Assembly: GCA_963678675.1 (NCBI GenBank)
Contig: OY783195.1
Location: forward strand, 17,391,342-17,455,341
DNA: 64,000 nt
Source of the DNA: Xiphydria camelus
Lineage: Eukaryota; Arthropoda; Insecta; Hymenoptera; Xiphydriidae
Direction: 5' to 3'
How positions within the stretch are numbered: the stretch's first letter is position 1; each line of letters opens with the position of its first letter. Of this stretch, positions 9,918 through 19,747 are shown piece by piece. Below the pieces are notes generated by a model. That model saw nothing but the letters and a program-made list of their open reading frames with translations, searched no databases and had not been told where the DNA came from. The position numbers were made by a program, and so were the translations under genes.

Positions 9918-10744
9918 TCGCAGGAGTCGCCTCTGGTCGAGAGGAAAACTGAACGTTCCCTTGGGTTTGAACTTAAATACATCAACTTATGGTGTAGTTT
10001 CTAGAGAAAAATCACCAACATACTATTTTAATTTCTTTTTAAACCCTTTGCGGTGGAGGGGCGCCTTAGAGGCGCCCGGGTAGTGTCTAGCTTCCGCGGC
10101 CGGCGGTTCGATCCGTCACTCAGCGACGCCGAACTCGATATGTTTCGACTCCACGTGCGAGAAAACATTAAACATTCTCGCCCGGATTGTTTGAGAAGTC
10201 CACTCGAGCGGCACTGCACCATATTTTCACACATAAACACGATATGTTTATTTCCGATGCGCGATAAGATTTATTGCTCGGGCGGTACGACGCGTCCACT
10301 CGAAGTGTGCCCGTACCTATACTGTGCCCTGGCGCTTTCGAACTCGATAGGTATGTTTATTTCCTAGTGCAATAAGGTATTTCGTAAACGAGGCTCGGCC
10401 TGCATTCTTATTCAACGTAGTTAGTCTCAACTTTGCATTCGCTTGGAATAGTCGTGCACTTGGGGATTGTTTTACTAAATACCACACAAAAATTAATTAC
10501 AGAGTATAAAATTTAACAATTTCTGGTGTATTCAATACAAAAATATATAAATTCGTGAAATTTTATTATTTGTAAACTGTTGTTCGTGTCCGACATCGTC
10601 TCGAGTCGCTGGTTCGTCCGCGCGAAAACGCTTTCCTAATATCGGTAAAATCGCCGTTTTCAAAAAAACTTGACGTGATAGAACTTTTTTATTATTTTTT
10701 TCTCAATCAACACCAAAAAAGACAAAGTTCAGTTATCACTTCCC
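9918..10744. other. Gap with a GC-rich patch, unassigned
   Basis: 10040-10370 is GC-rich with a GGGGCGCCTTAGAGGCGCCC palindrome and two related ATATGTTTATTTCC / GGTATGTTTATTTCC words about 110 bp apart. It could be part of a retroelement, but no coding or terminal structure is visible. Confidence 0.35.
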
Positions 10745-11584
10745 TTGCATTTTTTTCATCGCAGGCCTGTGTTATTAGTCGATAGAGGATCCTCCAAGAA
10801 TAGCGAGAGACGTATTAAGGAGAGTATGGAATTCGGATCATCAGTCTATACGAAGATAATACAGTCACACAAAAGAAAGTGGGGTATACTTTTGATGCGA
10901 TATATATTATCCGTAATTATTCTTCCTTCTGATCACGAATCCGGTGTCAAAATTTTGGCGGAATCCGTCGATTTTCAAAAATCTCGTCCGCCATATTGGA
11001 TCCGCCATCTTGAATTTTTGAAATCTGACTTCAAATTCGTGATCAGCGATCAAAAAACCTCCCTGTACCAAATTTGATATGAATCCGTCGATTTTCGAAA
11101 ATCTCGTCCGCCATATTGGATTTGCCATCTTGAATTTTTGAAATCCGACTTCAGATTCGTGATGAGCGACCCAAGAAACCCCATATACCGAATTAAGTTT
11201 AAACTATTAACTTTTTGAAAATCATGACCTCTGGCTGGTTTTTTGAGATTAAAAAAAAATGTGATGTGATGGCCAAATTTTGACACCGGATTCGTGATCA
11301 GGAGACAAAATTACTACAGATAACATATATCGCATCAAAAGTATACCCCACTTTTTTTGTGTGTCTATGTAATGAATGGCTATCAAAATCATCGGATCTA
11401 ACACCATTTGATCTTTTCCGGTGCATCATTTAAAGAATGTGATACATAAAACACGTTTAGTAAACACAGGGGAGCTCAAAGTGCGCGTAACAGCTGCATG
11501 TAGAGCGATAACGCCTCAAACGTTAGGCCGCGTTAGACAGAAAATTGTGAGAAGAAGTAGTCTTTATAACAACTAGACCATTAC
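10745..11584 (+). pseudogene. Tc1/IS630-like transposase 3' part, split by a foldback element
   Basis: Before the insertion the sequence aligns with the minus-strand copy at 16680-16760 (GCGA-AGACG-ATTAAGGAGA). After it, frames read WLSKSSDLTPFDLF, then KNVIHKTRLVNTGELKVRV, CRAITPQTLGRVRQ and IVRRSSLYNN with a stop. S-DLTPFDLF is the block that follows the second catalytic Asp in insect IS630-like transposases, and the rest is the usual C-terminus. It is dead through insertion and frameshift, and forms the left arm of a palindrome whose right arm is 12401-16860. Confidence 0.65.
10866..11364. mobile_element. Foldback element, about 499 bp
   Basis: Inverted ends of about 90 bp (CACACAAAAGAAAGTGGGG and, at the right, CCCCACTTTTTTTGTGTG) continue through GATCACGAATCCGGTGTC. 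The interior has two copies of a unit containing GCCATATTGGAT, GCCATCTTGAATTTTTGAAA and CGTGATCAGCGA. Related units occur at 23.8-24.5 kb and, more distantly, 13.8-14.2 and 42.5-43.0 kb. It interrupts a transposase pseudogene. Confidence 0.8.
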
Positions 11585-12036
11585 TGCCGATGTCACACAC
11601 GCGTGTACCATCGGCTATTTCCCTTAAAGGCCGGCGTCACACGGTGTGTGCCAATAATAAAAGGTAGTACCATAGCTCCCATAGCTCAGTATCTTGTCCA
11701 CTTCTGGGTGTTGATGTACTAGGGTTTTCGGCCTGTGAAGAGCAACTCGTAAAATTCTTTGGTTTTAAAGTTGTTTTATTCTATAGTGTTTCCACATGGA
11801 TCCAGATATCCCAGGACCGTCTAAACCAAAAGGAAAGTGTACTAGTAGTGAAATGAAAAAAACATTAAAACGGCCGGTGGCACACCTTGTTTGACATACC
11901 TCTGTACTATCTAAAATCATGCCAAATTAACTAATAAAGGTTGTACTTCATATAAACATAGAAATTAACAGAAATACAAAAGTTCATATAACGGCTCCTA
12001 ACATGCGCATGGCAAATCTGATCGGCAGTGAACGTG
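11585..12036. mobile_element. piggyBac-like MITE with a transposase N-terminal remnant
   Basis: The right end reads ATCGGCAGTGAACGTGTTAA (TTAA at 12037-12040); the left begins CTGCCGATGTCACAC after TTA. The short shared inverted end is CTGCCGAT. At 11797 an ATG starts MDPDIPGPSKPKGK and stops after about 30 codons, like the N-terminus of a piggyBac-type protein. The mirror arm at about 12398 retains the undisrupted target CTTTAATGGTCTAG, which supports insertion at TTAA. The left TTAA has decayed to TTAC. Confidence 0.55.
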
Positions 12037-12400
12037 TTAAAGCAAGATTTGTCTACGCCTGCCGCTGCAGCCAACGCTATCCGGCAACAATGAAGTGGAA
12101 TCATTTTACGAAAGAAGAACTGGAGTTTGCCTCGGCGTGCCCCAAGTAATCAAGATTAACTGATAAGATGAGCTGGAATAAAGGGAACATACCGGAGGAA
12201 TATCATAGAAAGTCATCAGGAAGCTTCACAGAATAAGCAGATCCGCGCAAGTAGATTTTACATTTAGTTCTTGGCGCAAGATTTTATCGGGTCTCTTGAT
12301 TCTACTATTATTGCGGATAGGTTGAACTCTATCCGTTTCTCTGTTAAACGATTCCACTTTATTTTAGATACAAATTAGACGCAGACAAATCTAGCTCTTT
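12037..12400. other. Centre of the Tc1-like palindrome
   Basis: AGATTTGTCTACGCCTG at 12046 and CAGACAAATCT near 12383 are mirrored, as are AAGTGGAATCATTTTACG and CGATTCCACTT. This is the inner part of the inverted pair of transposase ends. No gene recognised. Confidence 0.5.
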
Positions 12401-12486
12401 AATGGTCTAGTCGTTATAAGAACCACTTCAGAAAAGATGTCTTCACAAACGGTTGTTGTTACGATTGGCTTTCTAACATGGCCTAA
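12401..12486 (-). pseudogene. Tc1/IS630-like transposase C-terminal tip (mirror copy)
   Basis: On the minus strand the DNA aligns with 11535-11584 (GTTAGA-AG--AAT-GT ... CTTATAACGACTAGACCATTA). It is the outermost C-terminal piece of the minus-strand transposase, cut from the remainder at 16524-16860 by about 4 kb of later insertions. Confidence 0.55.
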
Positions 12487-13039
12487 AGGCAGCTACACAC
12501 GTAACCGTATACTTGACAAGTATGCTTGTATAAGTTTTTGTGCATGTTTACTTAAAAATGCATCCGCCCCACACGTAACTGTATACTTGGCAAGTATGCT
12601 TGTACAAGTTTTTTGTGCATGCTTACTTTAAAATGCATCGGATCCAGACATGGTACAAACATTTGAGCAGTTAATTCAAGTACAATGGTTGAGGACGACA
12701 TGCTCGCTTTGGCTGCTGTTATTGTGATTCTCAAAAAAAAGTGCAAGAAAAAGAGCACATTGTTAGCTCTCGGACTACAATGAATGATATAGAAAACTAT
12801 ACGTTCGAAATGCTGCTCTACAAATTCAGGTTTGCACAAGTCTATCGTGATCATATAGACATTGATGTACACTTGCGCCAGCCCAGCTTGTACAAGTTAC
12901 AGTATAGAAATTCAAACATTTTCATGTCTTGTACAGGCAAAGACTTGTGCAAGTTTTTCATACACACCCTTATGTGTAATTGTAGAAAAAGCTTGCACAA
13001 GCATACTTGTCAAGTATACAGGTACGTGTGTATCCACCT
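12487..13039. mobile_element. PIF/Harbinger-like element, internally deleted, 553 bp
   Basis: Inverted ends AGGCAGCTACACACGTAACC and, read inward from the right, AGGTGGATACACACGTACC, continuing with GTATACTTGACAAG on both sides, are flanked by TAA (12484-12486 and 13040-13042). End sequence and target size fit PIF/Harbinger. A remnant of a transposase-like N-terminus is inside at 12685. Confidence 0.75.
12685..12880 (+). pseudogene. Possible Harbinger transposase N-terminal remnant
   Basis: ATG at 12685 opens MVEDDMLALAAVIVILKKKC followed by a Lys-rich run, then a frameshift into YTFEMLLYKFRFAQVYRDH. An Ala/Leu/Val-rich start, a basic run and an F-x-LL...YR segment resemble the N-termini of Harbinger (DDE_4) transposases. 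The catalytic domain is deleted. The call is moderate and leans on the TAA-flanked ends around it. Confidence 0.4.
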
Positions 13040-13214
13040 TAACCCTGCAGTGGTCGCACGGCGTACTATTGTACTCCAGCTGTGTTTATAACATTGACCT
13101 TCTGCGCATGTTTAACGTTTGAGGGCGTGGCCTTCCCTACTTTCCGCTTAGATGTTTAGGTACGTGTCTGGCTAAAAATAGCTTCAGTATATCTTACACT
13201 GTTCGACTTGGAAA

Positions 13215-13331
13215 GGATGTTATCTTTGCAGACGCAGCCAAAATAAGAGAACCAGACGGTCTTGTAAGCAGTGTGGTAAATGGACATGTCCAGAACACTG
13301 CAATGACATTTGCGACAACTGTTTAAACTAA
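13215..13331 (+). pseudogene. piggyBac transposase cysteine-rich C-terminus
   Basis: 38 codons ending in TAA read GCYLCRRSQNK, RSCKQCGKWTCPEHC and CDNCLN. The CxxC...CxxC...CxxHC...CxxC spacing is the zinc-binding C-terminal domain that piggyBac transposases use to bind their terminal repeats. Everything upstream in the transposase is deleted, leaving only this end close to the left terminus of the outer element. Confidence 0.75.
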
Positions 13332-13802
13332 TATGATTAATGAGTACTCATTTTTATACCTATTACTATTTACTGTTTAAATTTTGTTTTCCTTACCTTT
13401 GATTGTAGAAACATCGTTATTTTTATTCAAAAGTCCGTAATAAAGTCCTTTAAAGAAATTAAGGCGTTAACTAACTGCTTGTACCAACATTAATATAGTT
13501 ATTATTATTAACTACCTTATAATATAATTAACCCTCGTACGGCCCTCATTTATACTTACACTTAAGTCCTTCGGGTCATATATGACCCAAGGGTAGGATG
13601 TATGTACTCGTATATATTAACCTTTAGAGCCTGGGGAAATTTCAGTTAAAATCGACTTTTTAAACGTAAAATTTATAAATAAAGTCAATAATTTCCTATT
13701 TGGAGGCCCCGATCTAACTGCTGGTCGATATATCGACCACCCCGGACGCAGGGCAAAATCGACTTTGGATCCAATGGAAAAAATTTGGCAGGAAAGATTA
13801 TC

Positions 13803-14180
13803 GCTCAAAACTTGTTACTCGGGTTTTTTTTGGGTCGCTCATTACGATGCTGATATCTAAATCGCTCTATTCTCAAATTCAAGATGGCGAATGCAATATG
13901 GCGGATGATGAATTCCAGAAATATTTAGAATTTGAAGATTATGGCCCGAAACTTGTTGCTCAGGGGTTTTTTGTATGGTTCATTACGATGCTGATGTCCA
14001 AATTGGTCTATTCTCAAATCCAAGATGGCGGATGATGAATTCCAGAAATTTTAAAAATTTGAAGATTATGGCCCGAAACTTGTTACTCGAGTGGTTTTCG
14101 GGGTCGCTTATTACGATACTGATGTCCAAATCAGTCTAGTCTCAAATCAAAAATGGCGAATACAATATGGTGAATGATGA
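13803..14180. repeat. Tandem repeat, about 2.7 units of 110-140 bp
   Basis: Units contain ACTTGTTACTCGGG, GGGTCGCTCATTACGATGCT and CTCAAATTCAAGATGGCG, repeated from 13803, about 13945 and about 14071. The GGGTCGC-TTACGA and AAGATGGCG words recall the foldback families elsewhere in the window. Confidence 0.75.
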
Positions 14181-14318
14181 CACGGTATACGCGAAAAGCC
14201 TTATAGGTGGCGTATAGCGAATTCGTTCGCGCAAACGCAACGCTCCGCGCAATCTATAAGCCTGCCTCGCTCGCCTGTTCTTTACGGTTGTATTGATACA
14301 GTAGTATCCAACAATGCA

Positions 14319-14825
14319 ATGGCTGAAAATGAAGCTTGGACTAGTGGCGAATCCGAACCAAAAGTTCAAGAGTACCCGTATTTTTACCCATCAATCAAAG
14401 ATTTCGAAGGTAGCTCCGAAATAAATCCGAAAATCTTTATATTGGGAAATAGTCCAATCGATTATTTCAATTATTTTTTTGATTCTCGTCTGCTTGAAAG
14501 AATTATAGAGGAGACGAATCGTTATGAAACTCAAAATCATCAGGTTGAAAATTCTCATATGAAGAAATGGCGTCCTCTCACAAAAGATAAATTTGAAAAA
14601 TGTCTCGATCTTTCGATTGTAATGGGTGGTATTATATACGCTAATACCATCAGACAGACACTCCTCGCACTACTTGGAGAGATACCTACAGGAGAACCGA
14701 GCAGAGCAGGAATGACCACGTCCGTACTCCGTCTCTACATGCATGGTCATTCAGCAAACAAACTACGTACACTTTATAAAATTTGTCTGAAGTATTATGA
14801 AATCACTGGAAACTGCATAATATAA
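14319..14825 (+). pseudogene. piggyBac transposase, internally deleted, 168 codons
   Basis: Open from MAENEAWTSGESE to a stop at 14823-14825. SPIDYFNYFFDSRLLERII, EETNRYETQN and KWRPLTKDKFEK with IVMGG are the start of the piggyBac transposase domain (DDE_Tnp_1_7). After about residue 110 the sequence jumps to RQTLLALLGEIPTGEPSRAG, resembling the region near the C-terminus, so the catalytic core with its Asp residues is missing. It stays open across the join, which might let it bind DNA without cutting; that is inference. Confidence 0.7.
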
Positions 14826-15354
14826 GAAAAATGGTACATTGACTACAAATGGTACCTGAATACAAATAACAAAATATTCTACAGTATGGGTCATATATGA
14901 CCCGAAGACCTTGTACGTGCAGTTTTTTGTAGTCGACAAAATTACATAATTACATGCTTATTTCCATCATGAAAAATTATCGTTATAAGAAAGAAACAAT
15001 GTCTAAAAATTTCAGAAGATTATCTATAAAGGCATAATAATAACTTATCGATATTGAACGCTGTGGGTCATTATAGACCCGAGGGACGTACGAGGGTTAA
15101 ATTTATCTGATAATATGCCTAAAAAAATTTAAAAAAAGATGTGAGTGCCGTTGTACTCATGGAGGATGTGTAAACATCTTACAATTATCTGCGGTCCGAG
15201 TTTAATTGGGGAATATGACGTCGTAGTTCGACATAAAGAGGTTAAATTTTTTCTATAATAAAATATTTATTATTATTATATTAGATTTATAACTTACTAG
15301 CAGCCCGTCCCGGCTTCGCACGGGTAGATTGTGGATTGATTTTGTCCGTCCACC

Positions 15355-16290
15355 ATTGTTTAAATACATTTTTAATACAAAACTTTTAGTATTTTTCCCG
15401 GGCTACGCAATAGTCATATTGGATTTGACCTTGACCATGACCTTCAAGGTCATATCAAGGTCAAATTAATTTTTTTTCACGCTCAAATGTGTTCTTGACC
15501 ATTTTTTTCATGTTACCTTTATTGTCAGCGGAGGTCAAATTTAGGTCAAGTATAGTTCGACTTTTTGAACACCCTGTATAAGATTTACTAACTCAGAAAC
15601 CTTCGCGGATATGCGTCCAACTGTTCCCCAAATTTTCATCGCAATCGGATGAACGGTTTAGGAAGGCATAATAATCATCCGTACCGGTACTTTTTGAACA
15701 CCCTGTATAAGATTTACTAACTCAGAAACCTTCGCGGGCATGCGTCCAACCATTTCCCAACTTTTCATCGCAATCGGATGAACGGTTTAGGAAGGCATAA
15801 TAATCATCCGTACCGGTACTTTTTGAACACCCTGTATAAGATTTACTAACTCAGAAACCTTCGCAGATATGCGTCCAACTGTTCCCCAAATTTTCATCGC
15901 AATCGGATGAACGGTTTAGGAAGGCATAATAATCATCCGTACCGGTACATTTTGAACACCCTGTATAAGATTTACTAACTCAGAAACCTTCGCGGGCATG
16001 CGTCCAACCATTCCCCAACTTTTCATCGCAATAGGATGAACGGTTTAGGAAGGCATAATAATCATCCGTACCGGTACTTTTTGAACACCCTGTATAAGAT
16101 TTACTAACTCAGAAACCTTCGCGGGCATGCGTCCAACCATTCCCCAAAGTTTCATCGCAATCGGATGAACGGTTTAGGAAGGCATTTGATATTACCTTAA
16201 AGGTCACGGTCAAGGTCAAATCCAATACGACCACTGGGTAGCCAAGGGAAAATCCTTAAAGTTTTGTATTAAACATTTTTCTCTAAAATT
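15355..16290. mobile_element. Inverted-repeat element carrying a 129-bp tandem array
   Basis: Imperfect ends of about 95 bp: TTAATACAAAACTTTTAG...GGATTTGACCTTGACCATGA at the left and the complement of GGTCAAGGTCAAATCC...AAAGTTTTGTATTAA at the right. Between them lies the array at 15567-16184. Just outside, 15304-15326 holds a CCCGTCCCGGCTTCGCACGGG-like hairpin. The superfamily is not assigned. Confidence 0.6.
15567..16184. repeat. 129-bp tandem array, 4.8 copies
   Basis: GAACACCCTGTATAAGATT starts at 15567, 15696, 15825, 15954 and 16083, an exact 129-bp period with only scattered substitutions. Each unit also holds CATCGCAATCGGATGAACGG and CATCCGTACCGGTAC. Homogeneity implies recent expansion or conversion. 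Confidence 0.95.
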
Positions 16291-16523
16291 TTTTCCTGTT
16301 GAGATAATCCAGCTTGCGCGAATAGTATGCGCAGTAGCGCCACACACACACTGACGTAGTCACATCTACATGACTTACGTCTGACGCTCAATTTCCCAGG
16401 AAGGTCGTACCGCAGAGCCATAGCATAGATGTTTACACATCAATAAATACTGTATCTGGAGTACAATAGTGGGCCACGCGACCACTGACGTAAGTAGAAA
16501 GCACGTGACCACTGCAGGGTTAA

Positions 16524-16860
16524 CGTTTGAGGCATTATCGCTCTACGTGCAGCTGTTATAAGCACTTTGAGCTTCTCTGTGTTTACTGGACGTATTTTAT
16601 ATACCACATTCTTTAAATGACCAAAAATATCAAGTGGGGTTGATCCGAGGATTTTGGTGGCCATTCGTGATCTTCACGTAGACTGATGAACCGATGTCCA
16701 TACAGTCTCCTTAATGCGTCTTTCGCTATTCGAAATGAATGAGCAGGATGTCCATTTAGCTGAAACCATATTTCCAGCCTAGTTCTTGATTGAAATTATC
16801 CGAATAGTGCACCCAGTTATTATTCGATAAATTCTGTATAATCCACCGCATTCATATTAT
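16524..16860 (-). pseudogene. Tc1/IS630-like transposase, minus-strand copy (main piece)
   Basis: On the minus strand frames read IWFQLNGHPAHSFRI, then ALRRLYGHRFISLREDHEWP, PLDIFGHLKNVVYKIRP and LKVLITAARRAIMPQT. The first block is normally WFQ-DG-PAH with a catalytic Asp; here it is Asn, so the copy is dead. Next come P-LD-F (third catalytic region) and the C-terminus, which stops at the TTAA of the outer piggyBac and resumes at 12486. It pairs with the plus-strand copy at 10745-11584. Confidence 0.65.
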
Positions 16861-16867
16861 TCTCTAT

Positions 16868-17876
16868 TGTGACGTGGAGAATCGCTCCGCGTCACACAAA
16901 AAGGGTGCAATCGGCCCCTTCGAGATAACGCGTGCGAATCGGCCGTCGAAAGGGCCGCGCGAAACGCCGCGAGCGCGATCGCGGCGACGGTACGAATTCG
17001 GACGGGCCCGGGTAGCGTGCGCGAACCGGTATCGATCCGGAGGCGAGAGAGTTCCGCTCGAGTCACGAAACGAGCACGATCGCTTAACGAGTTCAGCGAG
17101 CCTGCGAGAGAGTGTCGAGTATGAGTCTAGTGACAGAAGTGGTCGAGGGAGAGTCGAGGGAAAAACGGAGCGTCTCCAAGGAGTCATCGTGGTCAGCCCC
17201 GATTCCGAGAGGATCCTCCGCCGAAACCTGAAGGATCAGAGGTGTCGTGAGGGGCCGCCAAAGAGACGACCAAGGAGGACGACGAGGGGGCCATTGAAGA
17301 CCTCGACGCCACCGGTACGCTCCCCTCTTTTCGCGCGACCTCCGACTCGCCTCCGCGCCGTAGCTCGCCGTCCGAAAGAGCGCGTTTTTGTCAGCGCCTC
17401 CGCGCCGATAGCGCCTCGTGAGCGCCTTTCGTCTCGTCGACGAATCGAGTGGTGTCCGCGACGTTGTGCGGCATCACTCCGCTTTTTCTTGTGGTTTGCG
17501 ACTGCGAGCGTCGCCCGGGGACCTCCGATTAGTCCCCGGCCGAATAAACGTTTCTCTTGTTTTCTTTAAACGAAGTCGAGATTCTTTTTGCGTGAACCCG
17601 TCCGCGAATCCGTCCTCCCGGGTCCCAGCCCGCGCACCTCGAACCGCCCCTCTACCATACGCTAGAGGTAGCCGAGCCCGACGGAGATCGAACCGTTTCC
17701 GATCTCCCGGTTCTCGTCCATTTTCAGGGACCGCGTTCGTCTCCCTGAGTGGCGCGATCGTGACCCGCCTGGCGCCCATCGTTTCATAGTCGCGCGCGCG
17801 GCATCGTAGCCGCTTAATAGTGGCGTAGCGGAGGGCACCGAGGGCCCTCACCGAAACGCTACGTCATACTATTAAG
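16868..17876. other. GC/CpG-rich block, possible LTR and leader of a retrotransposon
   Basis: Composition differs sharply from both flanks. It opens with a TGTGACGTGGAG...CTCCGCGTCACA hairpin (16869-16897), has AATAAA at 17543, a TGGCGCCCA primer-site-like word at 17769 and ends in an inverted repeat (17812-17875: CTTAATAGTGGCGTAGCG and its complement, with an inner GAGGGC/GCCCTC stem). A TGTGACG start, AATAAA and a primer-like site suggest a Gypsy-type LTR and leader, but LTR ends and a target duplication cannot be fixed. Long open frames here look like a by-product of GC content. Confidence 0.35.
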
Positions 17877-18547
17877 TAAAATCTGACGATGTGGTCTCCT
17901 ACAATTATTCTCGCCCAGACGTTGACACTCCATCGTCGTTGCACGCGAACTTCTTGCATTCATCGAGGATTCTCCACCAACCGATAATGGGCGTTGTGAT
18001 TATTCACTGAACCCTCGTTGTGAAGGATCTATTCGTTCATAAACAGGATCTTCTAAGCGAACGTAGGATCGTCAGCGTACTGATTCAAGAAATACTAACA
18101 ATAGTTCACTCGGCGTATTGAATCTTCCGTCTCGAGTATGTGGAGATATCTTATTTGGAATGTGGATGGAAGTTCTCCGGCATCAAAATCCCGCGCACAC
18201 TTGTCATTTCGATTCCTACTTTCACTGCCACGACCCGTGTACTCGTCTGCGGATTTTCTGCGACCTTCTCGAGCATGATATTCATACTCTGCAGAACATC
18301 TACTCGTGTACTGGCCGATCAATCATCGATCTACTGTAGACAAGATATTCTTTTTCGGGGCTACACGCAATTGGGATACTTTTCTGTAGCAGGTTTATTT
18401 TGATTATAACTGGTGTAAAGATGATCATGTCCGCCTTGCCATTACGTATGCATAAACTCATCTACTCCTTATATTTTAAAAACTTCTATTTTTACGATTA
18501 ATTAAAAATAATATAACTGTTTATTTCATTTCTATTCGCCTCATATA
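17877..18547. other. Gap, one dispersed repeat only
   Basis: 18055-18118 is the inverted partner of 5755-5826. The remainder shows no gene or inverted ends. Confidence 0.4.
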
Positions 18548-19747
18548 TTAGGAGGTTTCATTGAAAGTCGCTGTTCTCCTATAGATGGCTCTAACTACTT
18601 ATGCCGTGCGTAGCGATTAATACTTCTTGTATCACTAAATTATGGACATTTCTCATTAAGATTCAGTCATTAAACTGTCATTTTTGATTAATATAAGTCT
18701 ATAACCGAAGAAAATGGAAAGCGATAAGTTGTAGTATGCGTGTTGTTGTAGTTGAACAGTATGCAGAGAGATTGGTTTCGTCGCTTCAAAAGTGGAAACT
18801 GTCATATTCACGACAAACAACGTCCAGATCAAACAAAGAATTTCGCAGATGAACAATTGCAAGCTCTATTGGAAGAAAACTTTACTCAAACACTCAAAAA
18901 ATTGGCTCCACAGCTTGAAGTCGATACGAATCTACAATTTCATGTTGTTACATGGCATGGGAAAGATTCGAAAAGAAGGAAAGTTTCTACCACATGAATT
19001 GACCGAAAATGCCATTGCTAATTGTCTAAACATCTCGATTTATTTGCTTGCAAAGCACAAAAAGGAAAGTTTTCTATGTTGTATCATAACCGGTGATGAG
19101 AAACGGATCTATTTCGACAACTCGAAACGCAAAAAATCATGGGTTGATCCTAGCCAACCATCAACGTCAATTCCAAAACGAACTATCCACGGTCTCAAAA
19201 CGATGCTTTCAATTTGGTGGGATGGGGTGGAAGGCGTCGTTTTTTATGTGCTATTGAAACCGAATGAGACGAATACTGCTGAATGTTATCAACAACAATT
19301 GGAGCGTTTAAATGATAATTTGACGCAAAGACGACCATGAATTGCATGAAATCGCCGAAAAGTGATTCTTCTTCACGACAACGCTCGGCCTCATGTTGCT
19401 TGAACCGTGAAAGAAACATTGATGGAGCTAGAATGGGAAGTTCTCCCGCACTCAGCGTATTCTCCAGACCAGGCCCCGAATGATTATCATTTATTTAGAT
19501 CGATGCAACACGACTTAGAAGATACACACTTCCATAATTACCAAGAGGTCACAAATTTGGTTGCTGAGAGGATTAGCTCAAAAAGTAGACAATTCTTTCA
19601 TCACAGAATTCAACTTCTGCCAGAAAAGTGGGAAAAAGTTATAGCTTCCGAAAAGGCAAATATTTCGATTGAGGTATTCACACATTTTATAACGACATAA
19701 TGTTTTAAAGACAAGAAAAAACAGCGGCTTTCAATGCAATCCTCTAA
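18548..19747 (+). mobile_element. mariner element, 1.2 kb, with both ends
   Basis: Left end TTAGGAGGTTTCATTGAAAG and, inward from the right, TTAGAGGATTGCATTGAAAG, both followed by CCGCTGTT/TCGCTGTT, are flanked by TA. The length is close to the usual 1.2-1.3 kb of mariner. The transposase inside is broken (18714-19700). Confidence 0.85.
18714..19700 (+). pseudogene. mariner DD34D transposase, frameshifted
   Basis: Frame pieces: DWFRRFKSGNCHIHDKQR (helix-turn-helix region), MGKIRKEGKFLPHELTE, TGDEKRIYFDNSKRKKSW with the first catalytic Asp, PSQPSTSIPKRTIHG, then LLHDNARPHVA with the second and YSPDQAPNDYHLF with the third. There are 34 residues between the last two, so all three Asp survive. 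The frame breaks in the DNA-binding region (near 18960), again near 19340, and a stop replaces the codon after HVA. Only a few lesions, so it is younger than the copy at 4 kb. Confidence 0.9.

Larger units (their letters stand above)
13532..15096. mobile_element. piggyBac-like element (inner), 1.57 kb
   Basis: Ends CCCTCGTACGGCCC... and ...GGGACGTACGAGGG are flanked by TTAA (13528-13531 and 15097-15100). Palindromes GGGTCATATATGACCC occur near both ends (13573 and 14887), with a variant GGGTCATTATAGACCC near 15065. It carries a deleted transposase at 14319-14825 and a tandem repeat at 13803-14180. It is inserted in the outer piggyBac element. Confidence 0.85.
13043..16519. mobile_element. piggyBac-like element (outer), 3.48 kb, carrying two nested elements
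   Basis: Ends CCCTGCAGTGGTCGC... and ...GTGACCACTGCAGGG are flanked by TTAA (13039-13042 and 16520-16523). The match extends inward (CGTACTATTGTACTCCAG at the left and its complement near 16456). A transposase cysteine-rich C-terminus remains at 13215-13331. It contains a second piggyBac element (13532-15096) and a tandem-repeat element (15355-16290). It landed in the minus-strand Tc1-like transposase, at the junction with a Harbinger-like element. Confidence 0.75.

Noticed and set aside
10085..10130. tRNA gene from a GGTTCGATCC B-box-like word
   Set aside because: No A box at the proper distance and no cloverleaf pairing.
15304..15326. Helitron 3' hairpin (CCCGTCCCGGCTTCGCACGGG)
   Set aside because: No CTRR end follows, no 5' TC partner and no Rep/helicase; left as a plain hairpin.
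15567..16184. CRISPR-like array
   Set aside because: Units are 129 bp with no repeat/spacer alternation and lie in a eukaryotic transposon.
16874..17569. 231-codon open frame on the plus strand, the longest in the window
   Set aside because: Arg/Pro/Ser-rich, no domain, overlapping long frames on both strands of the same GC-rich block; explained by base composition.
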